A program made the position numbers and the translations under genes. A stretch of 34,081 nucleotides of DNA from Planctomycetota bacterium (lineage in GTDB: Bacteria; Planctomycetota; Planctomycetia; Pirellulales; Pirellulaceae). Each line of letters begins with the position of its first letter. The stretch's first letter is position 1. The notes beneath the pieces are model-generated. The model searched no databases and was not told the DNA's origin. It saw only the letters and a program-made list of their open reading frames with translations. Positions 25,136 through 33,685 of this stretch are shown here, piece by piece. The stretch is from contig VGZN01000006.1 of assembly GCA_016872635.1 (NCBI GenBank), positions 1 through 34,081 on the forward strand, in the 5' to 3' direction.

Positions 25136-25190
25136 CGCGTGTTTTAACGCTGCTGGTTTTTCTACTTTGCAACTGGAGACGTGTTGCCCC

Positions 25191-26396
25191 ATGGACATTC
25201 ATACTTTGACCCGTGAGCTGCAATTGGACAACGGCAGCAAAATTGTCATGCTCGTCGCGGATGGTCTCGGAGGATTGCCGATGAGTCCGGGTGGATTGAC
25301 CGAATTGGAAACGGCGAAAACGCCCAATTTGGATGCCCTCGCTGCGCTCGGCGTTCAAGGAGCCAGCATTCCGGTAAAGCCGGGGATCGCTCCTGGTAGT
25401 GGACCAGGTCACTTGGGGTTGTTCGGCTACGATCCGCTGCACTATCAAATCGGACGAGGTGCCTTGGAAGCAACCGGGATCGGTTTTGAGTTGAAAGAGG
25501 GTGATGTTGCAATCCGTTGCAATTTTTGCACGATCGATGCAGCTGGAAAAATCACCGATCGGCGCGCAGGTCGAATCAGCAGCGAAGAAAGCGCACCCCT
25601 CGCAATCTCACTTCGCCAAATCAAAATACCGGGCGTCGAGATATTTGTAGAACCGGTCAAAGAGCACCGATTCGTTGTTGTTTTTCGCGAACCTGGACTG
25701 GGTGGCAACGTCGCTGATACCGATCCGCAAAAGACCGGAGTGGCTCCGCTCGATCCTGTCGCACAAAATCCACAAAGCCAACGGACAGCTGAAATCGCCA
25801 AAGAGTTTCTGGCCCAAGCGAAGAAGATCCTCGCGGGGCATCCCAAGGCGAATTTTCATACCATGCGAGGCTTTGCGAACAAGCCGTCATTGCCCAGCTA
25901 CAAAGAGGTTTATGGGCTACGAGCTGCGGCAATTGCCGTTTACCCGATGTACAAAGGCCTGGCGCGACTGGTAGGGATGGATATTGTTGGCCAAGCTCAA
26001 ACGCTGCAAGAACAGATCGATGTCCTGAAACAGAATTGGGACAAATACGACTTCTTCTTCATCCACTTCAAGTACACCGATAGCACCGGCGAAGATGGTA
26101 ACTTCGCAGAAAAGGTTGCTCGGATTGAAGAACTCGATTCGATCATGCCTCAAATCAATGCGCTCAAGCCGGAAGTGATGATCGTTACCGGGGACCACAG
26201 CACCCCGAGTTACCTCAAGAGTCACTCGTGGCACCCGGTACCCACCCTGTTAGTTTCGGATTGCTGCCGCCCAGATCCGCACAAGGCCTTCAATGAGTCA
26301 ACCTCGATAACCGGTGGTTTGGGGCATTTCGAAGCTCAGTACCTCATGGCATTGGCCCTTTCCAATGCAGGACGCATGGGCAAATACGGGGCGTAG
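25191..26396 (+). CDS. apgM: 2,3-bisphosphoglycerate-independent phosphoglycerate mutase, archaeal (ApgM) type
   Basis: ApgM converts 3-phosphoglycerate to 2-phosphoglycerate in glycolysis and gluconeogenesis through a phosphoserine intermediate. The 401-residue length fits. Alkaline-phosphatase-fold marks are MLVADGLGG (first metal Asp), PGSGPGHLGLFGYDP (catalytic Ser region), the middle NFHTMRGFANKPSLPSYKEVYGLRAAAIAVYPMYKGLARL segment, HFKYTDSTGEDGNFAEKV, and GDHSTPSYLKSHSWHPVP with Asp and His metal ligands near the C-terminus. The segment STGEDG replaces the GHDG seen in many archaeal members; this may be a normal subfamily form. I chose the ATG at 25191, with TGGAG about 12 bases upstream, over an in-frame TTG at 25167. 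Transcription ends at the strong terminator at 26423-26466. Confidence 0.93.
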   Translation: MDIHTLTRELQLDNGSKIVMLVADGLGGLPMSPGGLTELETAKTPNLDALAALGVQGASIPVKPGIAPGSGPGHLGLFGYDPLHYQIGRGALEATGIGFELKEGDVAIRCNFCTIDAAGKITDRRAGRISSEESAPLAISLRQIKIPGVEIFVEPVKEHRFVVVFREPGLGGNVADTDPQKTGVAPLDPVAQNPQSQRTAEIAKEFLAQAKKILAGHPKANFHTMRGFANKPSLPSYKEVYGLRAAAIAVYPMYKGLARLVGMDIVGQAQTLQEQIDVLKQNWDKYDFFFIHFKYTDSTGEDGNFAEKVARIEELDSIMPQINALKPEVMIVTGDHSTPSYLKSHSWHPVPTLLVSDCCRPDPHKAFNESTSITGGLGHFEAQYLMALALSNAGRMGKYGA

Positions 26397-26422
26397 ACAC
26401 GGTCAGCCGGCACCATTAAACG

Positions 26423-26466
26423 AAAAAACCTCGCGTGAAGATCAGCGGATCTTTGCGAGGTTTTTT
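26423..26466 (+). terminator. Intrinsic terminator after apgM
   Basis: A 12-bp stem AAAAAACCTCGC (26423-26434) pairs with GCGAGGTTTTTT (26455-26466). A second, inner stem AAGAT/ATCTT (26438-26442 with 26449-26453) continues it. The A and T runs on each side make it usable from both strands. It starts 26 bases after the apgM stop. Confidence 0.9.
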
Positions 26467-26648
26467 GTAATTTGCGTTCGATCGCGGGTGCTCGTGCAGC
26501 GAGAAATGCAGCGGATACACTGCACGGCGTGCACCTCTTGGCGTGTACCGTGCGCTAGAAGGATAGGAGATCGCCCGTTTCTGCTTGCTAGCAATTCCCG
26601 ATTGTGTGCGGGAGAGCTCGCAGCGATTAACGTTGGGCTTTGGCTTCT

Positions 26649-26855
26649 TCACGGTCGGCCTTTGAGCTCTGCGGTCTCATTCGCGAGCTTGTTCTCAGAT
26701 CCGGCAGGGAAATACTGGATATCGTCGATCAAGTAGTAAGGGCTTGGCAACGTTTGACCGGCAACATGCACTTGGCAACCACTGCTCATAGAGATTCCGC
26801 AAAGTGCGATTGCTGCGATCATCCACCATCCCGACGTCGATTTGCTGGCTTTCAT
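26649..26855 (-). CDS. Small predicted lipoprotein, GQTLPSPYYL-type
   Basis: A 68-residue protein starting at ATG 26855; an upstream ATG at 26981 would put 42 unlikely residues before the signal sequence. Residues 1-26 form a lipoprotein-type signal (KASK, then WWMIAAIALCGISMSSG) with the acceptor at Cys27 in SSGC, a near-lipobox. The mature part, about 41 residues, begins QVHVAGQTLPSPYYLIDDIQYFPAG and ends in a charged stretch. I recall similar short lipoproteins, with TLPSPYYL and YFPAG, as common in planctomycetes, but no function is known. It lies downstream of the FHA-GAF-PP2C gene on the same strand, about 450 bases away, and probably has its own promoter. Confidence 0.72.
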   Translation of the reverse strand: MKASKSTSGWWMIAAIALCGISMSSGCQVHVAGQTLPSPYYLIDDIQYFPAGSENKLANETAELKGRP

Positions 26856-27302
26856 TGTTCCATTCCATCCCTGGACTAGTCGTTGAGCGCCTGGCACATG
26901 TGATGCCACGTCACGCCATGGAGGTGGGTATCGGAATTTCCGAATGTTTGCTTGAGTGAAACTTTGCCGAATGAATCGCAAAATCGGTCAGGTGCCCCGA
27001 GGCGATAGCTATCGCGTTGCGAATCACCATGCCAGTATCGCATTGCGATCCGAGCCACGCGTGTGAGCAAGTGGCGACTGGCTGCTGGAAGCCGGATCCC
27101 CCAGCGCTAGTCATGATCATGCCCCAGAAAGGGTACTGATCGACATTGTGTAACGAGCAATACTAGGCGTGCCTCCACCCGGCGCTCACGCTGAGGGCTC
27201 GGAAGTCGTTCGCTTTGCGAATGGTATCTAGCTAACGCGTGTACGGAATCGGTGGCAGGACGTTAGAGCCTGAACTCCGTCCACCACATGTTCGTGACAA
27301 CT
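26856..27302. other. Gene-free stretch with palindromes
   Basis: 447 bases between the FHA-GAF-PP2C stop and the small lipoprotein start. No credible gene is visible. It contains a perfect 14-bp palindrome (27002-27015), an inverted repeat ATCGCA-T-TGCGAT (27037-27049), a 10-bp palindrome CATGATCATG (27112-27121) and a small TTCGC-TTT-GCGAA hairpin (27209-27221). The lipoprotein promoter is expected here. The density of palindromes suggests regulatory or repeat-derived sequence. Confidence 0.5.
27002..27015. repeat. Perfect 14-bp palindrome GCGATAGCTATCGC
   Basis: Uninterrupted twofold symmetry centred on AGCT, 146 bases upstream of the lipoprotein start. It could be an operator site or a dispersed repeat. 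Confidence 0.4.
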
Positions 27303-28991
27303 CTATCGCTTTCTTCCGACGATCACCAAGCACATGTCGTCTTCTTGCTCGCATCCGACAATGTGCTGCTTGACGCGGCTGATCAGTTCCTCACCTGCTT
27401 TTGTGACGTCTCCCTTTGCGAGTTCGATATGCTGTCGCACTCTTTCGATGGAGAACTGTTCGTGCCGTGTGTTGGGAGCTTCGAAGATACCATCGGTGTA
27501 CATGGTCAAACTTTCACCGGGGTGCAGTTCGATTTCGAATGAATCAAACTCAATGTCGGACATGATCCCCAGGGGTGGACCGCCGATCTCGGACCCTGGT
27601 TCGGTGACGATTCCATCTTTGGTGTACATGATCGGGGGCATATGCCCTGCGATCACGATCGTGGCTTTGTGGGATGTTTTGTCCAAAACGATTACCGACA
27701 TAGTGATAAAGCGTTCGGCTTCGAGAGCGGTGATGCGATCATTCAGCTGTGCCATGGCTTTTCGAGGGTCATCGATCGATGCAAATGCAAAGCGTGTTTC
27801 TGCGGAGAGTTTTGCCATGAACATCGCTGCCGCGACTCCGTGTCCGACGACGTCAGCCAATGCGATCACGATTCGATTTTCATCGAGTTCGAGGTAGTCG
27901 AAATAATCGCCCCCGATCTGCTGAGCTGGATTGTAGTACTGGTAAAACGAATACTCGGCGATTTCTGGAAAGCGGCGCGGCAAAAAGGCCATCTGCACTT
28001 GTTTGGCCAATTCGAGGTCTTGTTCGACAAGCTTTTGGGCCACCATCCGTTCATGGAGCTGTGCGTTTTCGATCGCAATACCGGCTTGGTTCGCGACTCC
28101 AACGAGGATCTCAAGATCTTTGGCTTCGAAGCCGCCTTTTTGCTGCACAGTATCGATCTGAATGGCGCCGATCGATTCCCCTTCGCTGTCGAGGAGCGGG
28201 GCGACGATCATCGAGCGAATCTTGAAATCAGCCACGCTCTGGCTGCCGTCGAATCGCGAGTCGCTACCAGCATCGAGGGAAATGATTGCTTCTTTGGTTT
28301 GCATTACTTCCCGAAGAACTGTCCTCGAGATACGCAGCTTCTCCTCTTGGTCAGGACGACGTGCCTTGCTCCAACGGGGGGTGATGTTTCCGGTTTCGTC
28401 CTTCAGGACGATAAACCCGCGGTCGGCTTGGATAAAAATCGCAAAGAGAGAATCCAAAACTTTCGGAAGCACTTCCTCAAGCGAGACCGCTTTGCCCAGG
28501 CTCTTCATGATCTCTAAAATAGCTGCAAGCCGAGCCTCTGCGGATGCAGCGAGTTGGACACCGAACTGACTGCCACGAACATCGATCTTTCCAGTGACAG
28601 ACCGAGCCCCTACGTCGCTGTCATCGTCTTCGACAAACTCGATCCCGAGGTTCGAGTTGGTCGTAGCTCTCGTTGCAGAAACCGTCAAACCGCTGGCTTC
28701 TGCTTCTTCGCAGTACTCTAGCTCGACGTCGCAGATCCTGATGGTGTCCCCATTTTGGAGAGCTGTAGCGCCCGAGATGAGCTTGCCATTGACGAACGTG
28801 CCATTACGGCTGGCGAGATCCTCAATCAAATAACCATCCGGGGACTGAATCGCCTTGGCATGCTGACGCGACACGGCGCCGCTTTCTAAGACGATGTCGC
28901 ATTCAGGGTGGCGACCCATGATGTACTCGGGCCTATCCAATTGGATGCGTCGTCCGAGTGCTGGTCCGGAAATAGTATCGAAGTAGGGCAT
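27303..28991 (-). CDS. FHA-GAF-PP2C (SpoIIE/RsbU-like) serine/threonine phosphatase
   Basis: A 562-residue cytoplasmic signalling protein with three domains in order. Residues about 20-90 are an FHA domain (IMGRHPECDIVL, VSRQHAKAI, SRNGTFVNGKLI) that binds phosphothreonine. Residues about 160-320 are a GAF domain (DRGFIVLKDETGN, MIVAPLLDSEGESIGAIQID, AGIAIENAQLHERM). Residues about 345-558 are a PP2C/SpoIIE phosphatase beginning with VEQDLELAKQVQMAFLP, with IGGDYFDYL, LADVVGHGVAAAMFMA, PPLGI and TMYTDGIFEAPN holding the metal-binding Asp residues. Such proteins typically dephosphorylate anti-sigma-antagonist or kinase-pathway targets when triggered by the sensor domain. I chose ATG 28991, which puts the FHA at the N-terminus; the frame stays open to 29213 but the extra 74 residues look non-coding. 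It diverges from the fixH operon. Confidence 0.92.
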   Translation of the reverse strand: MPYFDTISGPALGRRIQLDRPEYIMGRHPECDIVLESGAVSRQHAKAIQSPDGYLIEDLASRNGTFVNGKLISGATALQNGDTIRICDVELEYCEEAEASGLTVSATRATTNSNLGIEFVEDDDSDVGARSVTGKIDVRGSQFGVQLAASAEARLAAILEIMKSLGKAVSLEEVLPKVLDSLFAIFIQADRGFIVLKDETGNITPRWSKARRPDQEEKLRISRTVLREVMQTKEAIISLDAGSDSRFDGSQSVADFKIRSMIVAPLLDSEGESIGAIQIDTVQQKGGFEAKDLEILVGVANQAGIAIENAQLHERMVAQKLVEQDLELAKQVQMAFLPRRFPEIAEYSFYQYYNPAQQIGGDYFDYLELDENRIVIALADVVGHGVAAAMFMAKLSAETRFAFASIDDPRKAMAQLNDRITALEAERFITMSVIVLDKTSHKATIVIAGHMPPIMYTKDGIVTEPGSEIGGPPLGIMSDIEFDSFEIELHPGESLTMYTDGIFEAPNTRHEQFSIERVRQHIELAKGDVTKAGEELISRVKQHIVGCEQEDDMCLVIVGRKR

Positions 28992-29459
28992 GGGAGAGCT
29001 CAAAAAAGTACGTTGGACGGGATCGGAAGGGAGGTGCACTCCTTTTTGTAATGATACCCGTAACCACTTAAAACCGGGAGGAGCAGATTCACGAAGTAGA
29101 GGTGATGTGGTCCGACGTGAATCGCCTCCGAAATGAACTAGTTTTCGCACCCGAGGGTGAGATAAATCGCTTTTACAATCCTTGGATTTCGTTGTTTTCG
29201 AACGGGACGGCAATTTGTCGCGATCGGTTGGAACTGCCTGGATTGGGTTGAGGTTCCGAAGGTTTAAGGCGATATTGGATACAGGCAGAACTCTACTTCG
29301 GTGGCTTACTGCGGCAGGGAAGATACGTAGAAATGAAGTTATCGCGATTCTACTTTACCGACCCTGATGCAGGGCAATGTTGTTGGGATTTTGCTGCTTA
29401 GATTAGAGTAGGTACGCAACACCCGGGCCAAATTCTTTCGGCCACCCCACACGGGAACT
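28992..29459. promoter_or_regulatory. Divergent intergenic region before fixH
   Basis: 468 bases between the FHA-GAF-PP2C start and the fixH start. It must contain promoters for both. I looked for an FNR-type TTGAT-N4-ATCAA box, which often controls cbb3 genes, and found none. A short GGAG-GTGCA-CTCC hairpin followed by TTTTT (29030-29047) is the only structure noted. There is no convincing small gene. Confidence 0.45.
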
Positions 29460-29963
29460 ATGTCCACAGCTTCGAAAAATACAGAACGACGTGCTGCCCG
29501 ATTCTGGACCGTCTTCATCCTCGGATTGATGGGGATCAATTTGGGAGTGGCAGCGATGGCCATTTGGATGGCCGCGGGCGATCCGTCGTTTCGACCTATG
29601 CCTGAGTATGGGGAGCACGCGATCGACTGGCAATCTCGAAAGAATCTGCAGGCGAAATCGGATGGGTTGCGTTGGAAATCGAGTATTGAGCGTTCTCAGG
29701 TTCCGCAAGGAATTGTGATTCAGCTTGCCGACGCAAGCGGTGCCCCTGTCGTTGGCTGCACCGGTTCGATCCACGCATATCACTTCACTAGTGCTAATGC
29801 GCATCAAAAAGTGAGAATTACCCCAATTGCGGATCAGCCTGGGTGCTATCTTGCTCCGCTAGATGTTTCTTTGGATGGTCGGTGGCAAGTCACCGTCGAG
29901 TTGGAGCGTGGACCCGACGAGAAGTTCTTTTTCGATTCAACGATGAATTGGAACAAAACATGA
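29460..29963 (+). CDS. fixH: FixH-family cbb3 oxidase assembly protein
   Basis: A 167-residue protein with one N-terminal transmembrane helix (about residues 15-39, FWTVFILGLMGINLGVAAMAIWMAA) and a soluble domain with the FixH pattern: DWQSRKNLQAKSDGLRW near the helix, a beta-sandwich with LADASGAPVVGCTGSIHAYHFT, ITPIADQPGCYLAPLDVSLDGRWQVTVEL, and a terminal EKFFFDSTM. FixH/CcoH supports maturation or stability of cbb3-type cytochrome c oxidase. Its TGA overlaps the next ATG by 4 bases (ATGA at 29960-29963), so translation is coupled. It begins the fixH-safE-fixI-ccoS set. The catalytic ccoNOP genes are not in the window. Confidence 0.9.
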   Translation: MSTASKNTERRAARFWTVFILGLMGINLGVAAMAIWMAAGDPSFRPMPEYGEHAIDWQSRKNLQAKSDGLRWKSSIERSQVPQGIVIQLADASGAPVVGCTGSIHAYHFTSANAHQKVRITPIADQPGCYLAPLDVSLDGRWQVTVELERGPDEKFFFDSTMNWNKT

Positions 29964-30934
29964 CACAGTTGCTCGTCGCTGTTTTCGTCGCATCCATTTT
30001 GGGGTCGGCGCACTGTGTAGGTATGTGCGGACCATTCGTTTTAATAGCGACGGGAGTGTCTAAGTCTCGCAGGGAGTCTTTAAGCCCAGCCAAAGATTCG
30101 CATGCTGCAGTCTCCGATCCAAGCGTTGGAGGGCTGGGGGAAACGCATGCCGCTTCGAAGTCCGAAAAGAGATTTTTGGGTGAATCTTCACAGCGAGCGG
30201 TTCGGGTCTGTTGCTACCACGCAGGTCGGCTCACGACGTATCTGATCCTCGGAGTGGTGATGGGAGCGATCGGCGCGGCGACCAACGGATTGGCCGGTTA
30301 CTGGGGATACGCGAACGTCGCCGCTCGGGTGGTTGGAGCGGTCATGATTGTACTCGGTGTTGTACGATTGACGCATTGGCTGCAAGCCAGTCAACGGACC
30401 GTTCAGCATAGCGTTTTGTGGATCCGATGGAGTCAGCTGGTGGCTTCGATTCGGAAGCGAATGCCGATGCAATCCCCTTACAGCGCTGCCTACTCGTGGG
30501 GATTGGTAAGCACCTGGCTACCGTGCGGCTGGCTTGCCATTTTCGCCATCGCAGCTGCCGGTGCTGGTGGTATTCCTCAGAGCATGGCGATGATGGCGGC
30601 GTTTTGGGTTGGGACTCTCCCCTTGCTGTCCTTGGTCGCCCTAGGCGTTGACATGCTCGGCCCTGCGGTACATCGTTGGATCCAGCCTTCCGTTGCCTGC
30701 GTATTGATCGCCTTTGGCATCTACACTGCGACGTGCCGTGCAAGCATCGATTTGGGATCGCTCCGAGGCGTGGCGAGAGTCGATCGATCAGACGTGAGGG
30801 AACCGTCAACGCATGGTGAATCGATGATCGATGTCGAGTCGCTCAAGGTGCTCTCATCGCAGGAACTCCCCTGTTGCGAAGCGAACGGCGAGGCTGACTC
30901 CGAAGAGTTGGCTCTCGAATCCAGTGGGAAGTGA
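29960..30934 (+). CDS. SafE/TauE-like (sulfite exporter family) membrane protein, cbb3 maturation
   Basis: A 324-residue integral membrane protein starting at the ATG that overlaps the fixH stop. The N-terminal helix carries GSAHCVGMCGPFVLIATG, the Cys-containing motif of the DsbD/SafE-like family often found with cytochrome oxidase assembly genes. After a hydrophilic loop of about 45 residues (KSRRESLSPAKDSH onward), helices continue with CCYHAGRLTTYLILGVVMGAIG, TWLPCGWLAIFAIAAAGAGG and SMAMMAAFWVGTLPLLSLVALGVD. The C-terminal 50 residues are hydrophilic and contain a CC pair (PCCEANG). Such proteins are thought to act in copper or haem delivery for cbb3 oxidase; this is inference from context. 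The stop is three bases before the fixI ATG. Confidence 0.85.
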   Translation: MTQLLVAVFVASILGSAHCVGMCGPFVLIATGVSKSRRESLSPAKDSHAAVSDPSVGGLGETHAASKSEKRFLGESSQRAVRVCCYHAGRLTTYLILGVVMGAIGAATNGLAGYWGYANVAARVVGAVMIVLGVVRLTHWLQASQRTVQHSVLWIRWSQLVASIRKRMPMQSPYSAAYSWGLVSTWLPCGWLAIFAIAAAGAGGIPQSMAMMAAFWVGTLPLLSLVALGVDMLGPAVHRWIQPSVACVLIAFGIYTATCRASIDLGSLRGVARVDRSDVREPSTHGESMIDVESLKVLSSQELPCCEANGEADSEELALESSGK

Positions 30935-30937
30935 GTC

Positions 30938-33685
30938 ATGAGTATTGACGACTGTGTCAAATCTCTGCATGCACCGGAGTCAGAGGCATGCTTGCCGCGC
31001 GCGGCTCGCTGCACGCACTGCGGGTTAGAAACCAATCTCCATGACCCTGCGACGTGGTTCTCGGAGCCGCGAGGGAAAATCGAGGACGTTGCGAGTCACC
31101 ATGTCGCCAGCGACCCTAGCGTTACCGAAGACCCGCTTGCCTTCTGCTGCCATGGGTGTATGGGGGCATACGCACTGATCCATGAGATGGGGCTTGAGGC
31201 GTTCTACTCGCTTCGCGATCAAAGGGCGAGCGAAGTTGTACCGGTGCATCCCGACAAGCAATCCACCGTCCTTGCAGATCTCGATGCTGCGGGCGTGCCG
31301 GTCGAGCATCTCGCCGATGGTTCATGCCGAGTTCGACTGGCCGTCGACGGGTTGCATTGCGCAGCATGCTCGTGGCTAATCGAGAGGATGCAGCCGAATG
31401 TTCCTGGTTGGAGATCAGCTCGCGTGCGTATGAGCGATGCTTCGCTCGAATTGATCTATGACCCGCGAGCCACGAGCCCGATGAAGATCGCGGATCGACT
31501 GTCTCAAGTCGGTTACTCGCTATCACCCCTCGATTCCTGGGAGGACGAGGACTCCTCGGATGCGCTCGTTCGTCGCGAGCATTGGGTTGGGATGGCGGTT
31601 GCGTTCTTCCTCGCAGCGAATTCGATGTGGATAGCGATCTCGCTTTACGCGGGCGAATCGACTGGGATGGCCCCTTCGCACGAGCAGTTTCTTCGTATTG
31701 TGGGTGCGTTGCTCGGGTTTTTTGCTGCGATCTTTCCTGGTCGGATTTTCTTTCGAACTGCATGGGAGTCGATTCGAGCAGGGGTCCCGCATGTCGACAT
31801 TCCCGTCGCTCTAGGGTTGGCTGTCGGAACCATCGGTAGTCTGGTCGGCGCACTCAGCGGACATGGGCATATCTATTTCGATTCGCTGGCATCCCTTGTT
31901 TTCTTGCTGCGGATCGGACGATATATCCAATTTCGGGCCCAATATCGAACCGGTGTCTCCCTGTCGAAACTGATGCGGATGAACTCCGTGGTTGCGAGTC
32001 GTATTGGTCCGGATGGTGCGCGGTCGAGCGTTCCGTCGCACCGACTCCAAAACGAGGATGTTGTCGAAGTACTGCCGGGTCAGATCGTTCCGGCAGATGG
32101 CGTGGTGATCGAAGGAGCAACAACGATTCAAACCGCTTTCATTACTGGAGAAAGTCGTCCTGTTCCATTGAGGGTTGGTCAAGAGGTCGTAGGTGGTTCG
32201 CTCAATGACCAAGCTCCTATTCGCGTGCGTGTCACAGCGGCTGGTAATGATAGTCGCATCGGTAAATTGTCGGAGTTGGTGAGGGATGCAAGTACACAAA
32301 GGACACCACTTATTCAGCTTGCAGATCGCATTGGCGGAGTGTTTGTTTGGGTCGTGATTGGCTTGTCGATCGTCACCTTTATCGGCTGGACGTTGTTCAC
32401 TGGACTGGGCAACGGTGTCGATCGCACGGTCTCGCTTCTCACAATCGCTTGTCCCTGTGCGTTGGCTTTGGCCGCGCCGCTGGTCATCACGGTTACGCTA
32501 GGCCGCGCGGCCCGCGAACAGATTTGGATACGGGATGGGAATTGCTTAGAACGACTTGCCCAGCCCGGGATCATTTGGTTCGATAAAACAGGGACACTAA
32601 CGTACGGCGATCTGCGAGTGATCGATTGGAATGGGCCAACGGATTTACTCCCTCACATCGCGGCGCTCGAGTCGCATTCGGAACACCCCACGGCGCGAGC
32701 GATACGGAATTTTGTTTTCGAGAGACTACCGAAGATCGATGTCAAAAAGTTCCAAGTTGATACCGTCAAGCAGACGTTTGGCAAAGGGATCGCCGGGCGT
32801 GTGAATGAAAGCCACCTTCGAATCGGCGTGATGGAACTCACCGCGGGAAATGGCGTTGCGGGATCGTTGAACAGCACCATCTCAACGGATCCATCGCGCG
32901 CCATCGAGATATCCGATTCTGTTTGCCAGACGATCGACGTATGGGTCGACGAGGCGCATGTCGGTCGATTTAACATTGGAGATCGGTTGCGTCCGGAGGC
33001 GCGCCAGACACTCGGGTATCTTCAGTCGTGTGGTTGGAAGCTCGCACTCCTGTCTGGGGATCGTCAGGATGTCGCCGACCAAGTCGCCGGACAACTTCGA
33101 GGGGGGCGTTTGCATAGTGTCGATGACATTCATGCTGGGAATGCTATTCCTGCGGGAGTCGAATGGGTGGAGTGTCGAGGGGGATGCAGCCCTGAAGAAA
33201 AACTAGCCATCATCCGAGAATCGCGACAACACTACCCGACGACGGTGATGGTTGGCGATGGGATCAATGATACAGCTGCTTTGGCGCGTGCCGATGTCGG
33301 GATTGCAGTGCGGGGATCCGGAGAAAACTGCCTGCGGCATGCTCCGATCTACATTCCGAGCAACCAACTCGATGCTATTGCGAAGCTAGTCGACGCATCG
33401 CGAAACACGGTCCGCGGTATCCATCGGTGTTTTACTGCCTCGCTGATTTACAATACGATCACGATTTCGTTAGCCATCAGCGGATGGATTCATCCCTTGA
33501 TCGCTGCAATCTTCATGCCGATCAGTGGACTGACAGTGCTAGCCATGGCTTTGTCCGCAAATACATTCTCAAAGGCGACGCTTCCATCGCGAACGCATCT
33601 CGAGGAACACGGACCAACGGGGAGCAGACGGCGCAGTCACCATTCGATGCGTAGTCGTGAGATACGCAGTGGAGGTGTTCTATGA
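30938..33685 (+). CDS. ccoI: Copper-translocating P-type ATPase (FixI/CcoI-like)
   Basis: A 915-residue P1B-type ATPase that moves copper across the inner membrane for cbb3 oxidase maturation. The N-terminus has a Cys-rich metal-binding zone (CTHCGLETN, then FCCHGCMGAYALI) typical of FixI, then an HMA domain with HCAACSW (Cys140 and Cys143). The membrane CPC motif is at 505-507 (IACPCALALAAP). The phosphorylated Asp549 lies in FDKTGTLTYGD, the nucleotide-binding SEHPTARAI follows, and GDGINDTAALARADVG begins at about residue 773. Eight transmembrane helices are expected and the hydrophobic stretches agree. All catalytic residues seen are intact. The ATG at 30938 follows the SafE-like stop by three bases and its stop overlaps ccoS (ATGA at 33682-33685). 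Confidence 0.95.
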   Translation: MSIDDCVKSLHAPESEACLPRAARCTHCGLETNLHDPATWFSEPRGKIEDVASHHVASDPSVTEDPLAFCCHGCMGAYALIHEMGLEAFYSLRDQRASEVVPVHPDKQSTVLADLDAAGVPVEHLADGSCRVRLAVDGLHCAACSWLIERMQPNVPGWRSARVRMSDASLELIYDPRATSPMKIADRLSQVGYSLSPLDSWEDEDSSDALVRREHWVGMAVAFFLAANSMWIAISLYAGESTGMAPSHEQFLRIVGALLGFFAAIFPGRIFFRTAWESIRAGVPHVDIPVALGLAVGTIGSLVGALSGHGHIYFDSLASLVFLLRIGRYIQFRAQYRTGVSLSKLMRMNSVVASRIGPDGARSSVPSHRLQNEDVVEVLPGQIVPADGVVIEGATTIQTAFITGESRPVPLRVGQEVVGGSLNDQAPIRVRVTAAGNDSRIGKLSELVRDASTQRTPLIQLADRIGGVFVWVVIGLSIVTFIGWTLFTGLGNGVDRTVSLLTIACPCALALAAPLVITVTLGRAAREQIWIRDGNCLERLAQPGIIWFDKTGTLTYGDLRVIDWNGPTDLLPHIAALESHSEHPTARAIRNFVFERLPKIDVKKFQVDTVKQTFGKGIAGRVNESHLRIGVMELTAGNGVAGSLNSTISTDPSRAIEISDSVCQTIDVWVDEAHVGRFNIGDRLRPEARQTLGYLQSCGWKLALLSGDRQDVADQVAGQLRGGRLHSVDDIHAGNAIPAGVEWVECRGGCSPEEKLAIIRESRQHYPTTVMVGDGINDTAALARADVGIAVRGSGENCLRHAPIYIPSNQLDAIAKLVDASRNTVRGIHRCFTASLIYNTITISLAISGWIHPLIAAIFMPISGLTVLAMALSANTFSKATLPSRTHLEEHGPTGSRRRSHHSMRSREIRSGGVL

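Larger units (their letters stand above)
24883..25190. promoter_or_regulatory. Divergent intergenic region between SUMF1 gene and apgM
   Basis: This 308-base region must hold promoters for both flanking genes. Visible features are an inverted repeat (24910-24922) close to the SUMF1 start and a hairpin (25111-25135) in the apgM leader. A TTGTGA at 25060 followed at about 17 bases by AAATAA could be a sigma-70-type promoter, but the match is weak. TGGAG at 25174-25178 lies about 12 bases before the apgM ATG. No small gene is seen. Confidence 0.5.

Noticed and set aside
27642-28517. 291-codon plus-strand open frame
   Set aside because: It lies wholly antisense to the FHA-GAF-PP2C gene, has Cys/His/Phe-rich composition and no family sequence; it is a shadow of the real gene.
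29030-29047. Intrinsic terminator on the plus strand (GGAG-GTGCA-CTCC then TTTTT)
   Set aside because: The stem is only 4 bp and no plus-strand gene ends upstream of it.
28992-29213. N-terminal extension of the FHA protein to 29213
   Set aside because: The added 74 residues lack domain sequence, and the FHA domain normally sits close to the N-terminus as it does with the ATG at 28991.
31122-31853. 243-codon minus-strand open frame
   Set aside because: Antisense to ccoI, Arg-rich, with no domain; a shadow of the real gene.
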